The notes under the pieces: model-generated
Databases searched by the model: none
The model's input: the letters and a program-made list of their open reading frames with translations, nothing else
Told to the model about the DNA's origin: nothing
NCBI GenBank assembly: GCA_001899635.1
Contig: MKVQ01000049.1
Span: forward strand, 24,996-88,995
Direction: 5' to 3'
DNA: 64,000 nucleotides
Source of the DNA: Myxococcales bacterium 68-20
GTDB lineage: Bacteria > Myxococcota_A > Polyangia > Polyangiales > Polyangiaceae
Made by a program: the position numbers and the translations under genes
Part shown: positions 42,966 to 51,984 of the stretch, piece after piece
How the letters are laid out: every line of letters starts with the position of its first letter
Numbering within the stretch: position 1 is the first letter of the stretch

Positions 42966-43829
42966 ATGCCCGCCGGCATGGCGGTCTCGCGTCACTCCGT
43001 TTTCCTTCGCAGGCTCGCCTGGCTCGGCGCCGCGCGCGGACCGTTCTGGGTCCTCCGTTACACCCCGCCGCTCGTCGGTTGGACCGCCGCCGTCCTCTCG
43101 AAGGACGCGCGCCGTCGGGTCGTCGAGAACCTCCACCGCGTTCGGGGGTCGGCGCCGGCATGGCGCGACACGATCGAAACGATGCAGACGTTCGCGAGCT
43201 TCGCCGGCGCCCTAGGCGAGTCGCTGGCGACGGGCTCGAAGAACGACCGGCCGCTCGAGCCGAGCATCGAGGGGGAGGAGCACCTGCGCGCGGTGCTCGG
43301 CGGCGGGTTCATCATCGGCACCATCCACTCCGGCGGATGGGACGTCCTCGGAGCACTGCTCACGGGCGAGCTCGAGCTCGACATGGTCGTCGTGATGGCG
43401 CACGAGGCCGACCCCGACGCGCAGCGTCTTCAAGACGACGTGCGCGGCAAGATCCGTGTGCGTGTCGTCCATGTCGGAAGCGACGCGCTCGAGGCGCTGC
43501 CGCTCCTCGGTCAGCTCCGCCGCGGCGGGGTCGTCGCGATGCAGCTCGATCGAACGCCGCCGGGGATGCGCACCGTGCCCGTTCGTCTCTTCGACGCCGA
43601 TGGTGCGCTCCCCGAAGGACCGTTTCGGCTCGCCCGGCTCGCGCGGGTCCCGATCCTCCCGATCTTCTGCGCGCGGGTCGGCTTCCGGCGCTACCGCGTC
43701 GTCATTCATCCGCCGGTGTGGATCCAGCGCGAGGACCCGCCCGAGGCTACGCTGGCGGCCGCGCAGTCGATCGCCGACCGCATGACCGCGTTCCTCCGCG
43801 AGCATCCGTCGCAGTGGTTCAACTTCTGA
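42966..43829 (+). CDS. Lysophospholipid/lipid A-type acyltransferase (LPLAT family)
   Basis: A 287-residue protein of the LpxL/HtrB-like branch of the lysophospholipid acyltransferase family. The catalytic HxxxxD motif is HSGGWD within IIGTIHSGGWDVLG, and downstream family segments are VAMQLDRTPPGMRTVPVRL and ARVPILPIFCARVG. It probably transfers an acyl chain to a lipid A precursor or similar acceptor at the inner membrane. I used the ATG at 42966; the frame is open to 42861 without a better start. It is divergent from the desaturase, with 163 bases between the starts. Confidence 0.87.
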   Translation: MPAGMAVSRHSVFLRRLAWLGAARGPFWVLRYTPPLVGWTAAVLSKDARRRVVENLHRVRGSAPAWRDTIETMQTFASFAGALGESLATGSKNDRPLEPSIEGEEHLRAVLGGGFIIGTIHSGGWDVLGALLTGELELDMVVVMAHEADPDAQRLQDDVRGKIRVRVVHVGSDALEALPLLGQLRRGGVVAMQLDRTPPGMRTVPVRLFDADGALPEGPFRLARLARVPILPIFCARVGFRRYRVVIHPPVWIQREDPPEATLAAAQSIADRMTAFLREHPSQWFNF

Positions 43830-44094
43830 CGAAGGCTCGAGCACACGACGCGGAGATACTCGGGCTCTGCGTCCGAGCGAGGTGAGCTCGACATCGTCGC
43901 GGAGGACGCGAGGTCGGCGGTCTCGCTCGGTCGAGGTTCGATGCGGGTCGAGCTCACCGATGCGACATGTGATCCTTCGCTACGCGTGCGTTCGCCTGAC
44001 TCGTCGAGAAGCGCTATCGACGGTGCATCGCAGAGGGCGCATGACCGCCTTTGCGGGTGGTTTGGGCGCGAGCCCGAGTTCAACGAGGTGATGA

Positions 44095-45489
44095 GTGACG
44101 CGGCCCAGGTGGACGATGTGGCTTCCCGCGACCTTCGCGGTGGTGATTCTGAGTTTTCTTGCGGCGACCGTCGTTGGGCAATGGCAATCGTTCGCGACGG
44201 ACCGTGCCGCTCGCGAGATTGCGTACAACACGGCTCCCAGCATCGAGCGCCTCACGTCGGTGCGCGGCGAGCTTCGCAACCTGCACCTCGTCCTTCGTGA
44301 CGAGCTCGATCGCGTGGCGCGAGGTCAGAAACCCGACCCGAGCCCGGTGAACCGAGCGCGCAATGCGATTCAGCAAGAGATGGACGCGTACCTCGCGCTT
44401 CCCACCTGGTCCGATGAGCTGGTGCTGGCGGGCAATGTCCTCCGTACGCAGGGGCAGCTCGGAGAGACGGTCTCGCGCTTCCAGGACGAGATCGCGCGAG
44501 GTGACATCCCAGCAGCGACGACGACACTGACGCTCGACTTCAACACCGCAGCAACGAACCTCAACGCGGCGGTCATGGATGTGACCGAGCTCAACGCCGC
44601 TCATGCGCACGACCTCGCGCTCGAGATCCAGCGGATCCGAAGCAAGGCGACGTACGCGGCGTTCGGCCTCGACGTGGTGGCGACGGCGATCGCCATCGCC
44701 GGCGCAGTGATGCTCCGCCGTGTCATCCGAGACCACGCCGACCTCGTCGAGCGCCACCGCAGGCTCGAGGAGGAACGCGCCTGCGAGCTCGAGCAGTTCG
44801 CGGGCCGCGTGGCCCACGACATCCTCAGCCCGCTCGGCGCGGTGTCGTTCTCACTCCAGCTCATGAACCAGCCCGATCAGAGCGACGCGAAGCGGGCGCA
44901 GATCGCCGAGCGGGGCACGTCGGCGCTCTCCCGGGTCAAGCGGCTCGTCAACGGCCTCCTCGACTTCGCGCGCGCGGGCGCGACCCCGGATCCCGACGCT
45001 CGCGCCGAGCTCCGATCGACGCTGATGGACGTCGCGAGCGAGCTCCAGCCGCTCGCGGATGAGCGAGCCATCGAGCTCGGGATCAAGGAGGACGGCGTCT
45101 GCTACGCCCGGTGCAACGCGGGCGTGTTGACGAGCCTGGTCGCGAACCTCGCTCACAACGCGATCAAGTACATCGGCGACGGTCCGGTCCGACGCATCGA
45201 GATCCGCACCCGCCACAGCGCGCAGGTCGTGCGGGTGGAGGTGGAGGACAGCGGGCCGGGGCTCCCGCCCGATATCGAGCCGCGCATTTTCCAACCCTAC
45301 GCGCGGTCGAAGGGCTCGATGGAGCCTGGAATCGGTCTCGGGCTCGCGACGGTGAAGCGGTTGGCGGAGGCCCATGGCGGGCGTGTCGGCGTGCGCTCGA
45401 TCACCGGATGCGGATGCATCTTCTGGTTCGAGCTGCCTGCCGTGGAGGCCATGGCGGGCGTCTACGAGAGCGTCCCGGCGCCGGCCTGA
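44095..45489 (+). CDS. Orphan sensor histidine kinase
   Basis: A 464-residue two-TM sensor kinase. TM1 is about residues 8-28 and TM2 about 190-209, enclosing a 160-residue helical periplasmic sensor. A coiled linker leads to the dimerisation domain with the phosphorylated His241 in GRVAHDILSPLGAV. The ATPase domain has the N box NLAHNAIKYI, the G1 box VEDSGPGLPPD and the G2 box GIGLGLATVKRLAEAHGG. The GTG at 44095 follows GAGGTG and fits the first TM. No response regulator lies on either side; it converges with rsmE two bases after its stop, so its partner must be encoded elsewhere. Confidence 0.93.
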   Translation: MTRPRWTMWLPATFAVVILSFLAATVVGQWQSFATDRAAREIAYNTAPSIERLTSVRGELRNLHLVLRDELDRVARGQKPDPSPVNRARNAIQQEMDAYLALPTWSDELVLAGNVLRTQGQLGETVSRFQDEIARGDIPAATTTLTLDFNTAATNLNAAVMDVTELNAAHAHDLALEIQRIRSKATYAAFGLDVVATAIAIAGAVMLRRVIRDHADLVERHRRLEEERACELEQFAGRVAHDILSPLGAVSFSLQLMNQPDQSDAKRAQIAERGTSALSRVKRLVNGLLDFARAGATPDPDARAELRSTLMDVASELQPLADERAIELGIKEDGVCYARCNAGVLTSLVANLAHNAIKYIGDGPVRRIEIRTRHSAQVVRVEVEDSGPGLPPDIEPRIFQPYARSKGSMEPGIGLGLATVKRLAEAHGGRVGVRSITGCGCIFWFELPAVEAMAGVYESVPAPA

Positions 45490-45491
45490 GA

Positions 45492-46226
45492 TCAGCCGCT
45501 CGAGAGCACGCGGACGGCGCCGAGGACCGCGGCCGCGACGGTCTCGGTGCGAAGGATGAACGAGCCGAGCGAAACGGGAAGGAATCCGCTCGCGGTCGCG
45601 CTCTCGATCTCGGGGGCGGACAGCCCGCCCTCCGGGCCGATCGCGAAGGCGATCGACGCGCCTCGCTCGATCGCGGGCGCGAGCGCTCCGCCGAGCGCGT
45701 GGACCGCGCGTGGATCGAGGCAGAAGCGGGCCTCGCAGTCGGCGGCGCGCTCGAGCGCCTCGGGCCAGTCGAACACACCCTCGATCGCCGGCGGATCGGC
45801 GCGACCACATTGCCTGGCAGCTTGCTCGGCGATCCGCCGCCAGCGATCCAGCTTGTCCTTCATTCGGTCGCCCGAGGCCTTCACGACCGCGCGCTCCGTT
45901 CGCGTGACGATGACGCGCGTCGCTCCGAGCTCCGTCGCGTCGCGAACGACGTCGTCGACCTTGTCGCCTTTCGCGAGCGCATAGACGAGGACGACGTCGC
46001 TGCCTGCGACCACGCGAGCCGGGCGAAGCGGGCCGACGCTCACGCGTGCGGCGTCGGCCTTTGCATCGAGGATCGTCGCGTCGGCCTCGGTGCGCGCGTC
46101 CGGATCGAAGGCGACGAAGACGTCGCCGGGAGCGAGGCGCCGGACGCGGCAGAGGTAGCGTGAGGTTTCGCCGGAGAGAATGCGCTCGCCCTCCGCGAGG
46201 TCGGAGACCGGCGCGCGTACGGTCAC
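45492..46226 (-). CDS. rsmE: 16S rRNA m3U1498 methyltransferase
   Basis: A 244-residue SPOUT-class methyltransferase that methylates N3 of U1498 in 16S rRNA with S-adenosylmethionine. Motifs are SRYLCRVRRLAPGD (N-terminal PUA-like domain), EQAARQCGRADPP, IGPEGGLSAPEIE and the trefoil-knot segment LGSFILRTETVAAAVLGAV. The start is a GTG at 46226 overlapping the prmA stop by four bases (GTGA). The same frame remains open far upstream, but that part is only antisense-like noise. prmA-rsmE is a common bacterial pairing. Confidence 0.95.
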   Translation of the reverse strand: MTVRAPVSDLAEGERILSGETSRYLCRVRRLAPGDVFVAFDPDARTEADATILDAKADAARVSVGPLRPARVVAGSDVVLVYALAKGDKVDDVVRDATELGATRVIVTRTERAVVKASGDRMKDKLDRWRRIAEQAARQCGRADPPAIEGVFDWPEALERAADCEARFCLDPRAVHALGGALAPAIERGASIAFAIGPEGGLSAPEIESATASGFLPVSLGSFILRTETVAAAVLGAVRVLSSG

Positions 46227-47101
46227 GCTTCGCGCTTCCGGAGCGCGAGCAGCGTCCACTCTCCCATCTCGGGAGCCGCGAGGAGGTCGAAGCCGGGGTA
46301 AGCCGCGCGCACGTCTTCCTTCTGCGGGACGAGGATGCCGGAGAGGAGGAGGAGACCGCGGTCCGCGACATGCCGGCCGAGCTCCGCCGCCATCGGGATG
46401 AGGATCCGCGCCTCGATGTTCGCCACGACCACCGGCGACACGAGCGTCGTCTCCTCGAGCGGCGTGGTGCTCGCGTCGATGCGGTCGGTCATGGCGTTGC
46501 GCGCGGCGTTCTCGCGCGTGACGTCGATCGACTCGGAGTCGATGTCCACGCCGACGGCGCGCGAAGCGCCGAGCGAGAGCGCGATGAGAGCGAGCACGCC
46601 GCTCCCGCAGCCGACGTCGAACACGGTCACTCCGTCGAGCTCGCTCGCGTGATCGGCGAGGGCCTGCGCGACGAGGCGCGTCGTCTCGTGGAGGCCGGTG
46701 CCGAACGCGCGTCCGGGCTCGAGCTCGAGGACGTGCTCGCCGGGCTTCGCCTCGTGGGTCTCCCACGGCGGCCGGACGACGACTGCGCGGCCGTCCGCGG
46801 TGCGCGCGATCGTGAAGGGGCGGTAGTGTTCCTTCCACGCGTCCCTCCAGGCGTCGCCGACGATCTCTTCGTAACGAGCGCCGAGCTCGGCGCCGAGCTC
46901 CGCGATCGCCTGCTCGGCGTCCGCGCGGGTCGGGAACGCGGCGACGAGGGTGACCTTGCCGCTCGCCGCGGTCTTCGCGAGCGTTCCTTCGTCGCGCTCC
47001 TCGACGCCCTCGGCGCCCAGCTCGAAGAGGTATGCGCTCGTCTCGTCCACCATCTCGGGCGTGACGTCGACGTGGACAAACGGATAACGCGGCTCACTCA
47101 C
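46223..47101 (-). CDS. prmA: Ribosomal protein L11 methyltransferase
   Basis: A 292-residue class I methyltransferase that trimethylates ribosomal protein L11. The N-terminal substrate-recognition domain (about 1-100) is followed by the family signature GRAFGTGLHETTRL, the SAM-binding loop VFDVGCGSGVLALIAL and NIEARILIPMA. The length is normal. It is coupled to rsmE by a four-base overlap, and the next gene upstream ends 48 bases before its start. Confidence 0.95.
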   Translation of the reverse strand: MSEPRYPFVHVDVTPEMVDETSAYLFELGAEGVEERDEGTLAKTAASGKVTLVAAFPTRADAEQAIAELGAELGARYEEIVGDAWRDAWKEHYRPFTIARTADGRAVVVRPPWETHEAKPGEHVLELEPGRAFGTGLHETTRLVAQALADHASELDGVTVFDVGCGSGVLALIALSLGASRAVGVDIDSESIDVTRENAARNAMTDRIDASTTPLEETTLVSPVVVANIEARILIPMAAELGRHVADRGLLLLSGILVPQKEDVRAAYPGFDLLAAPEMGEWTLLALRKREA

Positions 47102-47149
47102 GATCTCACCATTCGATCTCGTACAGCTCGATGACTGTGCGGAAAAAAC

Positions 47150-48118
47150 TCAGAAGCGAAGTCCCGCCTCACCGACGTTGACGGTCACCGTCGAGGTGCC
47201 GCGACCTGCCGGAGGGGCCGAGCTCTTGAAGACACCCGCGAGCGCGAGACCGCCGACGATCGCTGCCGCTCCGAGAATGCCGCCGCCGATCGCGAGGGGG
47301 AGGACCCAGCCGGAGCCTTCGCCGTCGGGCACCGCGATGCGCAGCGGCGCCTGGGAGTCGCCGCGCGACGCGATCATCGCGCCGGTGATGTCGTGCACCT
47401 CGAAGTAGTAGTCCATGAGCGGCGGCTTGACGGCGGAGGCGGGGATCTGCGCCCGCACGTTCTCCCCCTCGACCTCGGCCAACGTCTCCGTGAACTCCCC
47501 GCGCGATCCCGTGCGGTAGTAGAGCTTCACGGTGCCGGTGCGCCCGCTCCGATCCTCGAGCTTCGCGCGGAGATCGATCGGCTTGTCGCTCTCGGCCGAA
47601 GAGGGGGAGCCGTGTCGGAGGACGACAGGATGCTCGATCGGCTTCTCCTTCACGAAGCCGGGGCGGCCTTCGGCTTCCCACTTCGCGCGCGACTCCTTGA
47701 AGAAGTCACGGAAGCGCGGGGACTCGTTTGCGGGCAGCTGGTAGTCGGGCTCGGCGACGAGGAGGCCGCGCACGGCATTGTCGGCCTCGTCCTTGCGCCC
47801 GAGGGTGATGTAGTTGAGCGCGAGGAGGCGGTAGATCTCGACCTTCTGCTCCTTCGTGTTGCTCGGGCGAAGGAGCGCGGCGGAGAGCGTCTGGATCGAG
47901 TCCTCGTACTGCTGATCCTCGAAGAGCATCTGGCCCTTTGCGATCAGGTCCTGAGGCTGCTGCTGCGGAGGAGGCGTGGCCGTTGCGCCCGGCTTCGCCG
48001 GCGCGGTCTTCGGCTGGGCGAACGAGAGCGTGCTCGACAGAGACAGTTGCACGCAAAGGACGAGCGAAATCCACGCCGACAGCTGTTTCCGCAGGCCCCG
48101 CATCATGTCGAGCGACAT
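47150..48118 (-). CDS. Exported TPR-like protein with C-terminal membrane helix
   Basis: A 322-residue protein with a signal peptide cleaved near SFAQP (residue 35) and a Pro/Gln-rich linker. The helical region, about 55-125, resembles two or three TPR units (LIAKGQMLFEDQQYEDSIQT, YRLLALNYITLGRKDEADNA). A beta domain of about 170-265 follows (VKLYYRTGSRGEFTETLAEV), then a hydrophobic helix at about 278-302 and a short tail. This TPR plus Ig-like plus C-terminal TM layout recurs in myxobacterial envelope proteins; the function is unknown. It lies mid-way in a minus-strand run between a phosphoesterase and prmA. Confidence 0.8.
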   Translation of the reverse strand: MSLDMMRGLRKQLSAWISLVLCVQLSLSSTLSFAQPKTAPAKPGATATPPPQQQPQDLIAKGQMLFEDQQYEDSIQTLSAALLRPSNTKEQKVEIYRLLALNYITLGRKDEADNAVRGLLVAEPDYQLPANESPRFRDFFKESRAKWEAEGRPGFVKEKPIEHPVVLRHGSPSSAESDKPIDLRAKLEDRSGRTGTVKLYYRTGSRGEFTETLAEVEGENVRAQIPASAVKPPLMDYYFEVHDITGAMIASRGDSQAPLRIAVPDGEGSGWVLPLAIGGGILGAAAIVGGLALAGVFKSSAPPAGRGTSTVTVNVGEAGLRF

Positions 48119-48166
48119 TAGCGCGCGGCCCGTCGCGAGTCACCAGGGGAGCGCTCGGCCGATCCG

Positions 48167-48886
48167 TCAGGCCGACGTCGCCGGGGCGAACCAGACCTTG
48201 CGTGCCGGCTGTGAGACGAGGACCTCCCGCCGGGCGGCGATCGCGCGGGGGACCCGCTGGCCCTCCTCGAGCACCATCGCCGTGAGCCGCCCGCCGTAGA
48301 CGCAGCCCGTGTCGAGCCCGGTGGCCCAGTCGTGGAGCTGGAGGCCGGGCGCTGCATTGTGACCGAACACGATGTGAGGTGGTCCGGAGTAGCGCGTCCC
48401 CCACAGCACGTAGCGCTCGCCGCGTGTGCCCCCGGGGGCGAGCACCGTGCGGATCCGCATCAACGTGTCGGGCTTTTGCTGCTCGAACGGCAGGTCCGGA
48501 TCGACCCCGGCATGGACGACGCGGACGCCGTGCTCGGGCAGGTCGAGCCAGACCTTGGAGCTCTGCAGGAGCGACCAGTCGACGGGGCGAAGGGCACGCG
48601 CCAGATCGCGATGCATCTTTCCGATCGGCGGCTTCGCCTCCTCCTCACCGTGGAGCCATCGATCGCGCGCCTCGAACCAGTCGAGGACCTTCTGCTCGTG
48701 ATTGCCGCGGACGACGATGGCGCCGGTCGTACGCGCGATGTCGAGGACCCCGAGCGAATCGGGCCCGCGCGCGATCAGGTCCCCGACGAAGACGAGCCGG
48801 TCGCCGCTCACGAAGGCGACCGCGTCGAGGAGCGAGTCGAGCTCGCTCGCGCAGCCGTGAACGTCGCCTACGATGACCGTGCGCAA
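48167..48886 (-). CDS. ApaH/PrpE-like metallophosphoesterase
   Basis: A 239-residue calcineurin-like phosphoesterase with all metal motifs in order: GDVHG (residues 7-11), VGDLIARGPDS, RGNHEQK, VVHAGVDP and IVFGHNA followed by GLDTGCVYGG. The order and the LDTGCVYGG end are typical of bis(5'-nucleosyl)-tetraphosphatase or protein phosphatase relatives. Substrates may be dinucleoside polyphosphates or phosphoproteins. It lies 40 bases downstream of glgC on the same strand. Confidence 0.92.
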   Translation of the reverse strand: MRTVIVGDVHGCASELDSLLDAVAFVSGDRLVFVGDLIARGPDSLGVLDIARTTGAIVVRGNHEQKVLDWFEARDRWLHGEEEAKPPIGKMHRDLARALRPVDWSLLQSSKVWLDLPEHGVRVVHAGVDPDLPFEQQKPDTLMRIRTVLAPGGTRGERYVLWGTRYSGPPHIVFGHNAAPGLQLHDWATGLDTGCVYGGRLTAMVLEEGQRVPRAIAARREVLVSQPARKVWFAPATSA

Positions 48887-48926
48887 CGACCCTCCTCGCC
48901 TCGACTTCGCCGAGGGTGCCGGTGCT

Positions 48927-50207
48927 CTATAGCCTCCACATCTTCTCGTCGTCGAGCTTCGCGCGCTTCGGGATGACGACGAGGCCGCTCTCGGTCACGA
49001 AGAAGCGCTTGCGGTCCGCCTCGAGGTTGAAGCCCACCTCGACGCCGGGGGGCACCTCGACGTCCTTGTCGATGATGCAGCGCCGGAGCTTCGCATGGCG
49101 ACCGACGCGTACACGCTCGTAGAGGATGCTCTCTTCGATCTCCGCGAACGAGTTCACGCGGCAGCCGACGCTGAGGACACTCCGGTGGATGCGGCCTCCG
49201 GAGATGATGCACCCGTGGCTGACCATCGAGTCGGTCGCGATGCCGACGCGCGCGTGCGCCTCGTCGCGGAAGACGAACTTCGCCGGCGGGTCGTGGGTGA
49301 CACCGGTGCGGATCGGCCAGCGGTCGTTGTAGAGGTTGAAGAGGGGATGGATCGCGATCAGATCCATCTGCGCTTCCCAGTACGCCTCGATCGTCCCCAC
49401 GTCGCGCCAGTAGCCGCGGGCGCGCTCCTCCTCGCCCGGCACGACGTTCTGGGCGAAGTCGTAGACGTAGACGTCCTGTCCGTCCGCCACCATGCGCGGA
49501 AGGATGTCGTGACCGAAGTCGTGCTTGCTCGTCTCGACCGCGGCGTCACGATTGAGCTCGCGGATGAGGTCGTCCTTGCGGAAGACGTAATTCCCCATCG
49601 ACGCGAGGCACAGGTCGGTCGAGCCCGGCATCGTCGGCGGGTTCTTCACCTTCTCGTGGAAGGCGATGATGCGGCCGTTCTGGTCGATCTCGAGGACGCC
49701 GAAGTCGCTCGCTTCCCGCTTCGGAACGGGGATCGCGGCGACGGTGGCGGCCGCGTTCCGCGCCACGTGTGCATTGATCATCTGGCGCACGTCCATCTTG
49801 TAGACGTGGTCTCCGCCGAAGATGGCGACGATGTCCGGTCGCTCGTCGGTGATGACGTGCTGGCACTGGTAGACGGCGTCGGCCGATCCCTTGAACCAGG
49901 AGAGGCCCGTGCGTTGCTGGGCCGGGATCGCCTCGATGAACTGGTCGAGCATCGGCGACAGACGCCACACGCGGGCGATGTGCTCCTCGAGCGACGCGCT
50001 CTTGTACTGCGTGAGCACCTTGATCCGCGCGAGGCCCGAGTTGACGAAGTTCGAGAGGACGATGTCGATGATGCGGTAGCGCCCGGCGAACGGCACCGCA
50101 GGCTTCGCCCGATCGAGCGTGAGCGGATAGAGCCGTTTGCCCTCGCCCCCGGCGAGGATCATCACGAGCACCTGGCTGGGATCGTAGCTGGGACCGAGGA
50201 CAGCCAT
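48927..50207 (-). CDS. glgC: Glucose-1-phosphate adenylyltransferase
   Basis: A 426-residue ADP-glucose pyrophosphorylase that makes ADP-glucose from glucose-1-phosphate and ATP for glycogen synthesis. The N-terminal nucleotidyltransferase domain has ILAGGEGKRLYPLTLDRAKP and a GSADAVYQ segment, plus IFGGDHVYKMD, ASDFGVLEID and WRDVGTIEAYWEAQMDL. The C-terminal left-handed beta-helix (about 310-410) carries the allosteric half. The length is normal. It is the first gene of a five-gene minus-strand run and is divergent from xdhC; no other glg gene is adjacent. Confidence 0.95.
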   Translation of the reverse strand: MAVLGPSYDPSQVLVMILAGGEGKRLYPLTLDRAKPAVPFAGRYRIIDIVLSNFVNSGLARIKVLTQYKSASLEEHIARVWRLSPMLDQFIEAIPAQQRTGLSWFKGSADAVYQCQHVITDERPDIVAIFGGDHVYKMDVRQMINAHVARNAAATVAAIPVPKREASDFGVLEIDQNGRIIAFHEKVKNPPTMPGSTDLCLASMGNYVFRKDDLIRELNRDAAVETSKHDFGHDILPRMVADGQDVYVYDFAQNVVPGEEERARGYWRDVGTIEAYWEAQMDLIAIHPLFNLYNDRWPIRTGVTHDPPAKFVFRDEAHARVGIATDSMVSHGCIISGGRIHRSVLSVGCRVNSFAEIEESILYERVRVGRHAKLRRCIIDKDVEVPPGVEVGFNLEADRKRFFVTESGLVVIPKRAKLDDEKMWRL

Positions 50208-50264
50208 GAGAGGGCTCGAAGGATAAGGCGAACTCTCGGCGTTCGGGAGGTAGAATGATGCTCG

Positions 50265-51191
50265 ATGAGTACGCGCCGCGGATCGGACGTCGAGAGGCCC
50301 GCCGTGTTGTCGCTCGTGCCGCAGCGTTCGCGGGAAGCGCCGCAGGGTTCGCGGGAAGCGCCGCCGTCCTCCGACATCGCCGTGACGGACGCCATTTCGA
50401 CCGAGCTCTTGCCGGTCCCCTCACCGGGGGATGCGTCGGCCGTGCTCGCCGCCGCCGCGGCCGGGGCCCGGCGGGGCGTCGCCGCTGCGATGGCGACGGT
50501 GCTCGAGCGGCACGGATCCGCCCCCGGCACGCCGGGGCAGAAGCTGTACCTCGCCGCGGCCGGCTCGTGCATCGGGACGGTCGGCGGCGGCGCCGTCGAG
50601 AGAGCCGTGCTCGAGTCGCTCGTCGCGATGGTGAGGGATGCGGGCGCGAAGCATGAGGTGCGCACGTTCAAGCTCGGCGCCGAGCTCGGTATGTGCTGCG
50701 GGGGACGCCTCGTGGTCCTCGTCGAGCCGATCGCCGCTCTCGTTCCGTCCCTCGTCGTCGGCGCCGGTCACATCGCCACCGCGGTCGCTCCGCTGCTCGC
50801 GAAGGTTGGCTTTGCGGTCACGGTCGTCGACGCGCGCGAAACGTGGGGCGAAGAGGGGCGCATCGAAGGCGTTCGCTGCGTCGCCGGCGAATACGACGAG
50901 GTCGGCCGCGACGTCGATCCGAGCGGCGTCTGTCTCGTGATGACCCACGACCACGCGCTCGATCAGCGCGCGATCGAGTGGGCGCTCAGGCGAGGATTCG
51001 CCTACGTCGGCGGCGTCGGAAGCCGAGCGAAGGCGGAGCGCACCCGCCAGCGCCTCGAGGCGAAGGGCTTCGCCGAGGCCGACCGCGCGCGCGTGAGGAT
51101 GCCCATCGGCGTGGACATCGGCGCGCGCACGCCCGACGAGATCGCCGTCGCGATAGCGGCGGAGCTGATCGCCTGGCGCAAGCAGCGCTGA
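50265..51191 (+). CDS. xdhC: XdhC-family molybdenum cofactor maturation factor
   Basis: A 308-residue protein of the XdhC/CoxI family, which binds molybdenum cofactor and delivers its sulphurated form to xanthine dehydrogenase. After a variable 55-residue N-terminus, the XdhC_CoxI domain has RRGVAAAMATVLERHGSAP, GTVGGGAVE and ELGMCCGGRL with the conserved cysteines. The C-terminal Rossmann domain has VVGAGHIATAVAPLLAK, then THDHALDQ and YVGGVGSRAKAERTRQRL. The partner xanthine dehydrogenase gene lies downstream on the same strand, separated by a papain-like fragment. Confidence 0.93.
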   Translation: MSTRRGSDVERPAVLSLVPQRSREAPQGSREAPPSSDIAVTDAISTELLPVPSPGDASAVLAAAAAGARRGVAAAMATVLERHGSAPGTPGQKLYLAAAGSCIGTVGGGAVERAVLESLVAMVRDAGAKHEVRTFKLGAELGMCCGGRLVVLVEPIAALVPSLVVGAGHIATAVAPLLAKVGFAVTVVDARETWGEEGRIEGVRCVAGEYDEVGRDVDPSGVCLVMTHDHALDQRAIEWALRRGFAYVGGVGSRAKAERTRQRLEAKGFAEADRARVRMPIGVDIGARTPDEIAVAIAAELIAWRKQR

Positions 51192-51224
51192 CTCGAGGTC
51201 TCGAACAAGGCGCAACAGACCCCG

Positions 51225-51893
51225 GTGAAGGATCAGGGCCCGCGCGGCACGTGCACTGCGTTCGCGTCCGTCGGTGCGCTCGAGGCGCGAGCGAAGCGCG
51301 CGGGCGCAACGAAGGACCTCTCCGAGAACCACGCCTTCCAGCTGTTCATGGCTGCCGGGAACCAGACGTGCACGATGAACGGCGGCTACCTGACGTGGCA
51401 GACCGGGCCGGTCCTGTCCGAGCGCGGCGTCTGCTCGGAGAGCGTCATGCCCTATACGCCGAACGCCTGCCCCTCCGCCCAGGTGCCGCTACTCTGCCAG
51501 GCCGGCGGCAACGCGCGCTTCACGTCCACGACCCACTTCTTCACTCCGACGTTCGGCGGGACGGGCTCGCTGCGCGCGGACAACACGAACCTCCTCGAGT
51601 CGTTCATCAAGGCGGGCTACGACATCGTCTACGGCCTGAACGTGGCGGGGAGCGACTGGACCGACGGCGACGGCATCATCGACGTCCAGGTCGACAGCGC
51701 CGGCAACCCGGCGCCGTCCGTCGGTGGCCACGCCATGCTGATCGTCGGCTACAACCGCACGGCCAACTACTTCATCGTGAAGAACAGCTGGGGCACGGGC
51801 TGGGGCCACGACGGCTACGCGCATATCTCGTACGAGTACCTGCAGACGTACGGCAAGTACGGCTACGCGGTTCTGGACGCGACGGTGCCTTGA
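51225..51893 (+). CDS. Papain-like C1 peptidase domain lacking its 5' end (possibly a pseudogene)
   Basis: About 222 residues that form a nearly complete C1 cysteine peptidase domain: VKDQGPRGTCTAFASVGALE with the oxyanion Gln and catalytic Cys, GGHAMLIVGYN with the catalytic His, and VKNSWGTGWGHDGY with the Asn. Signal peptide and propeptide are missing. The frame upstream encodes a few more peptidase-like residues (NKAQQTPVKDQG) and then meets the xdhC stop itself (51189-51191), which is in the same frame. The only in-frame start is the GTG at 51225, inside the domain. C1 enzymes need export and a propeptide, so this is probably a gene remnant with an intact catalytic core, though expression as a cytosolic peptidase is not excluded. 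Confidence 0.7.
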   Translation: MKDQGPRGTCTAFASVGALEARAKRAGATKDLSENHAFQLFMAAGNQTCTMNGGYLTWQTGPVLSERGVCSESVMPYTPNACPSAQVPLLCQAGGNARFTSTTHFFTPTFGGTGSLRADNTNLLESFIKAGYDIVYGLNVAGSDWTDGDGIIDVQVDSAGNPAPSVGGHAMLIVGYNRTANYFIVKNSWGTGWGHDGYAHISYEYLQTYGKYGYAVLDATVP

Positions 51894-51984
51894 CGAAATG
51901 AGATCGCTTCGTGTTGCAGCCTCCGCACGGGGGCCGCAGCGCGTTCGTTCGCCGTGACATCGCCGACGGGCGTATCATCGGCGG

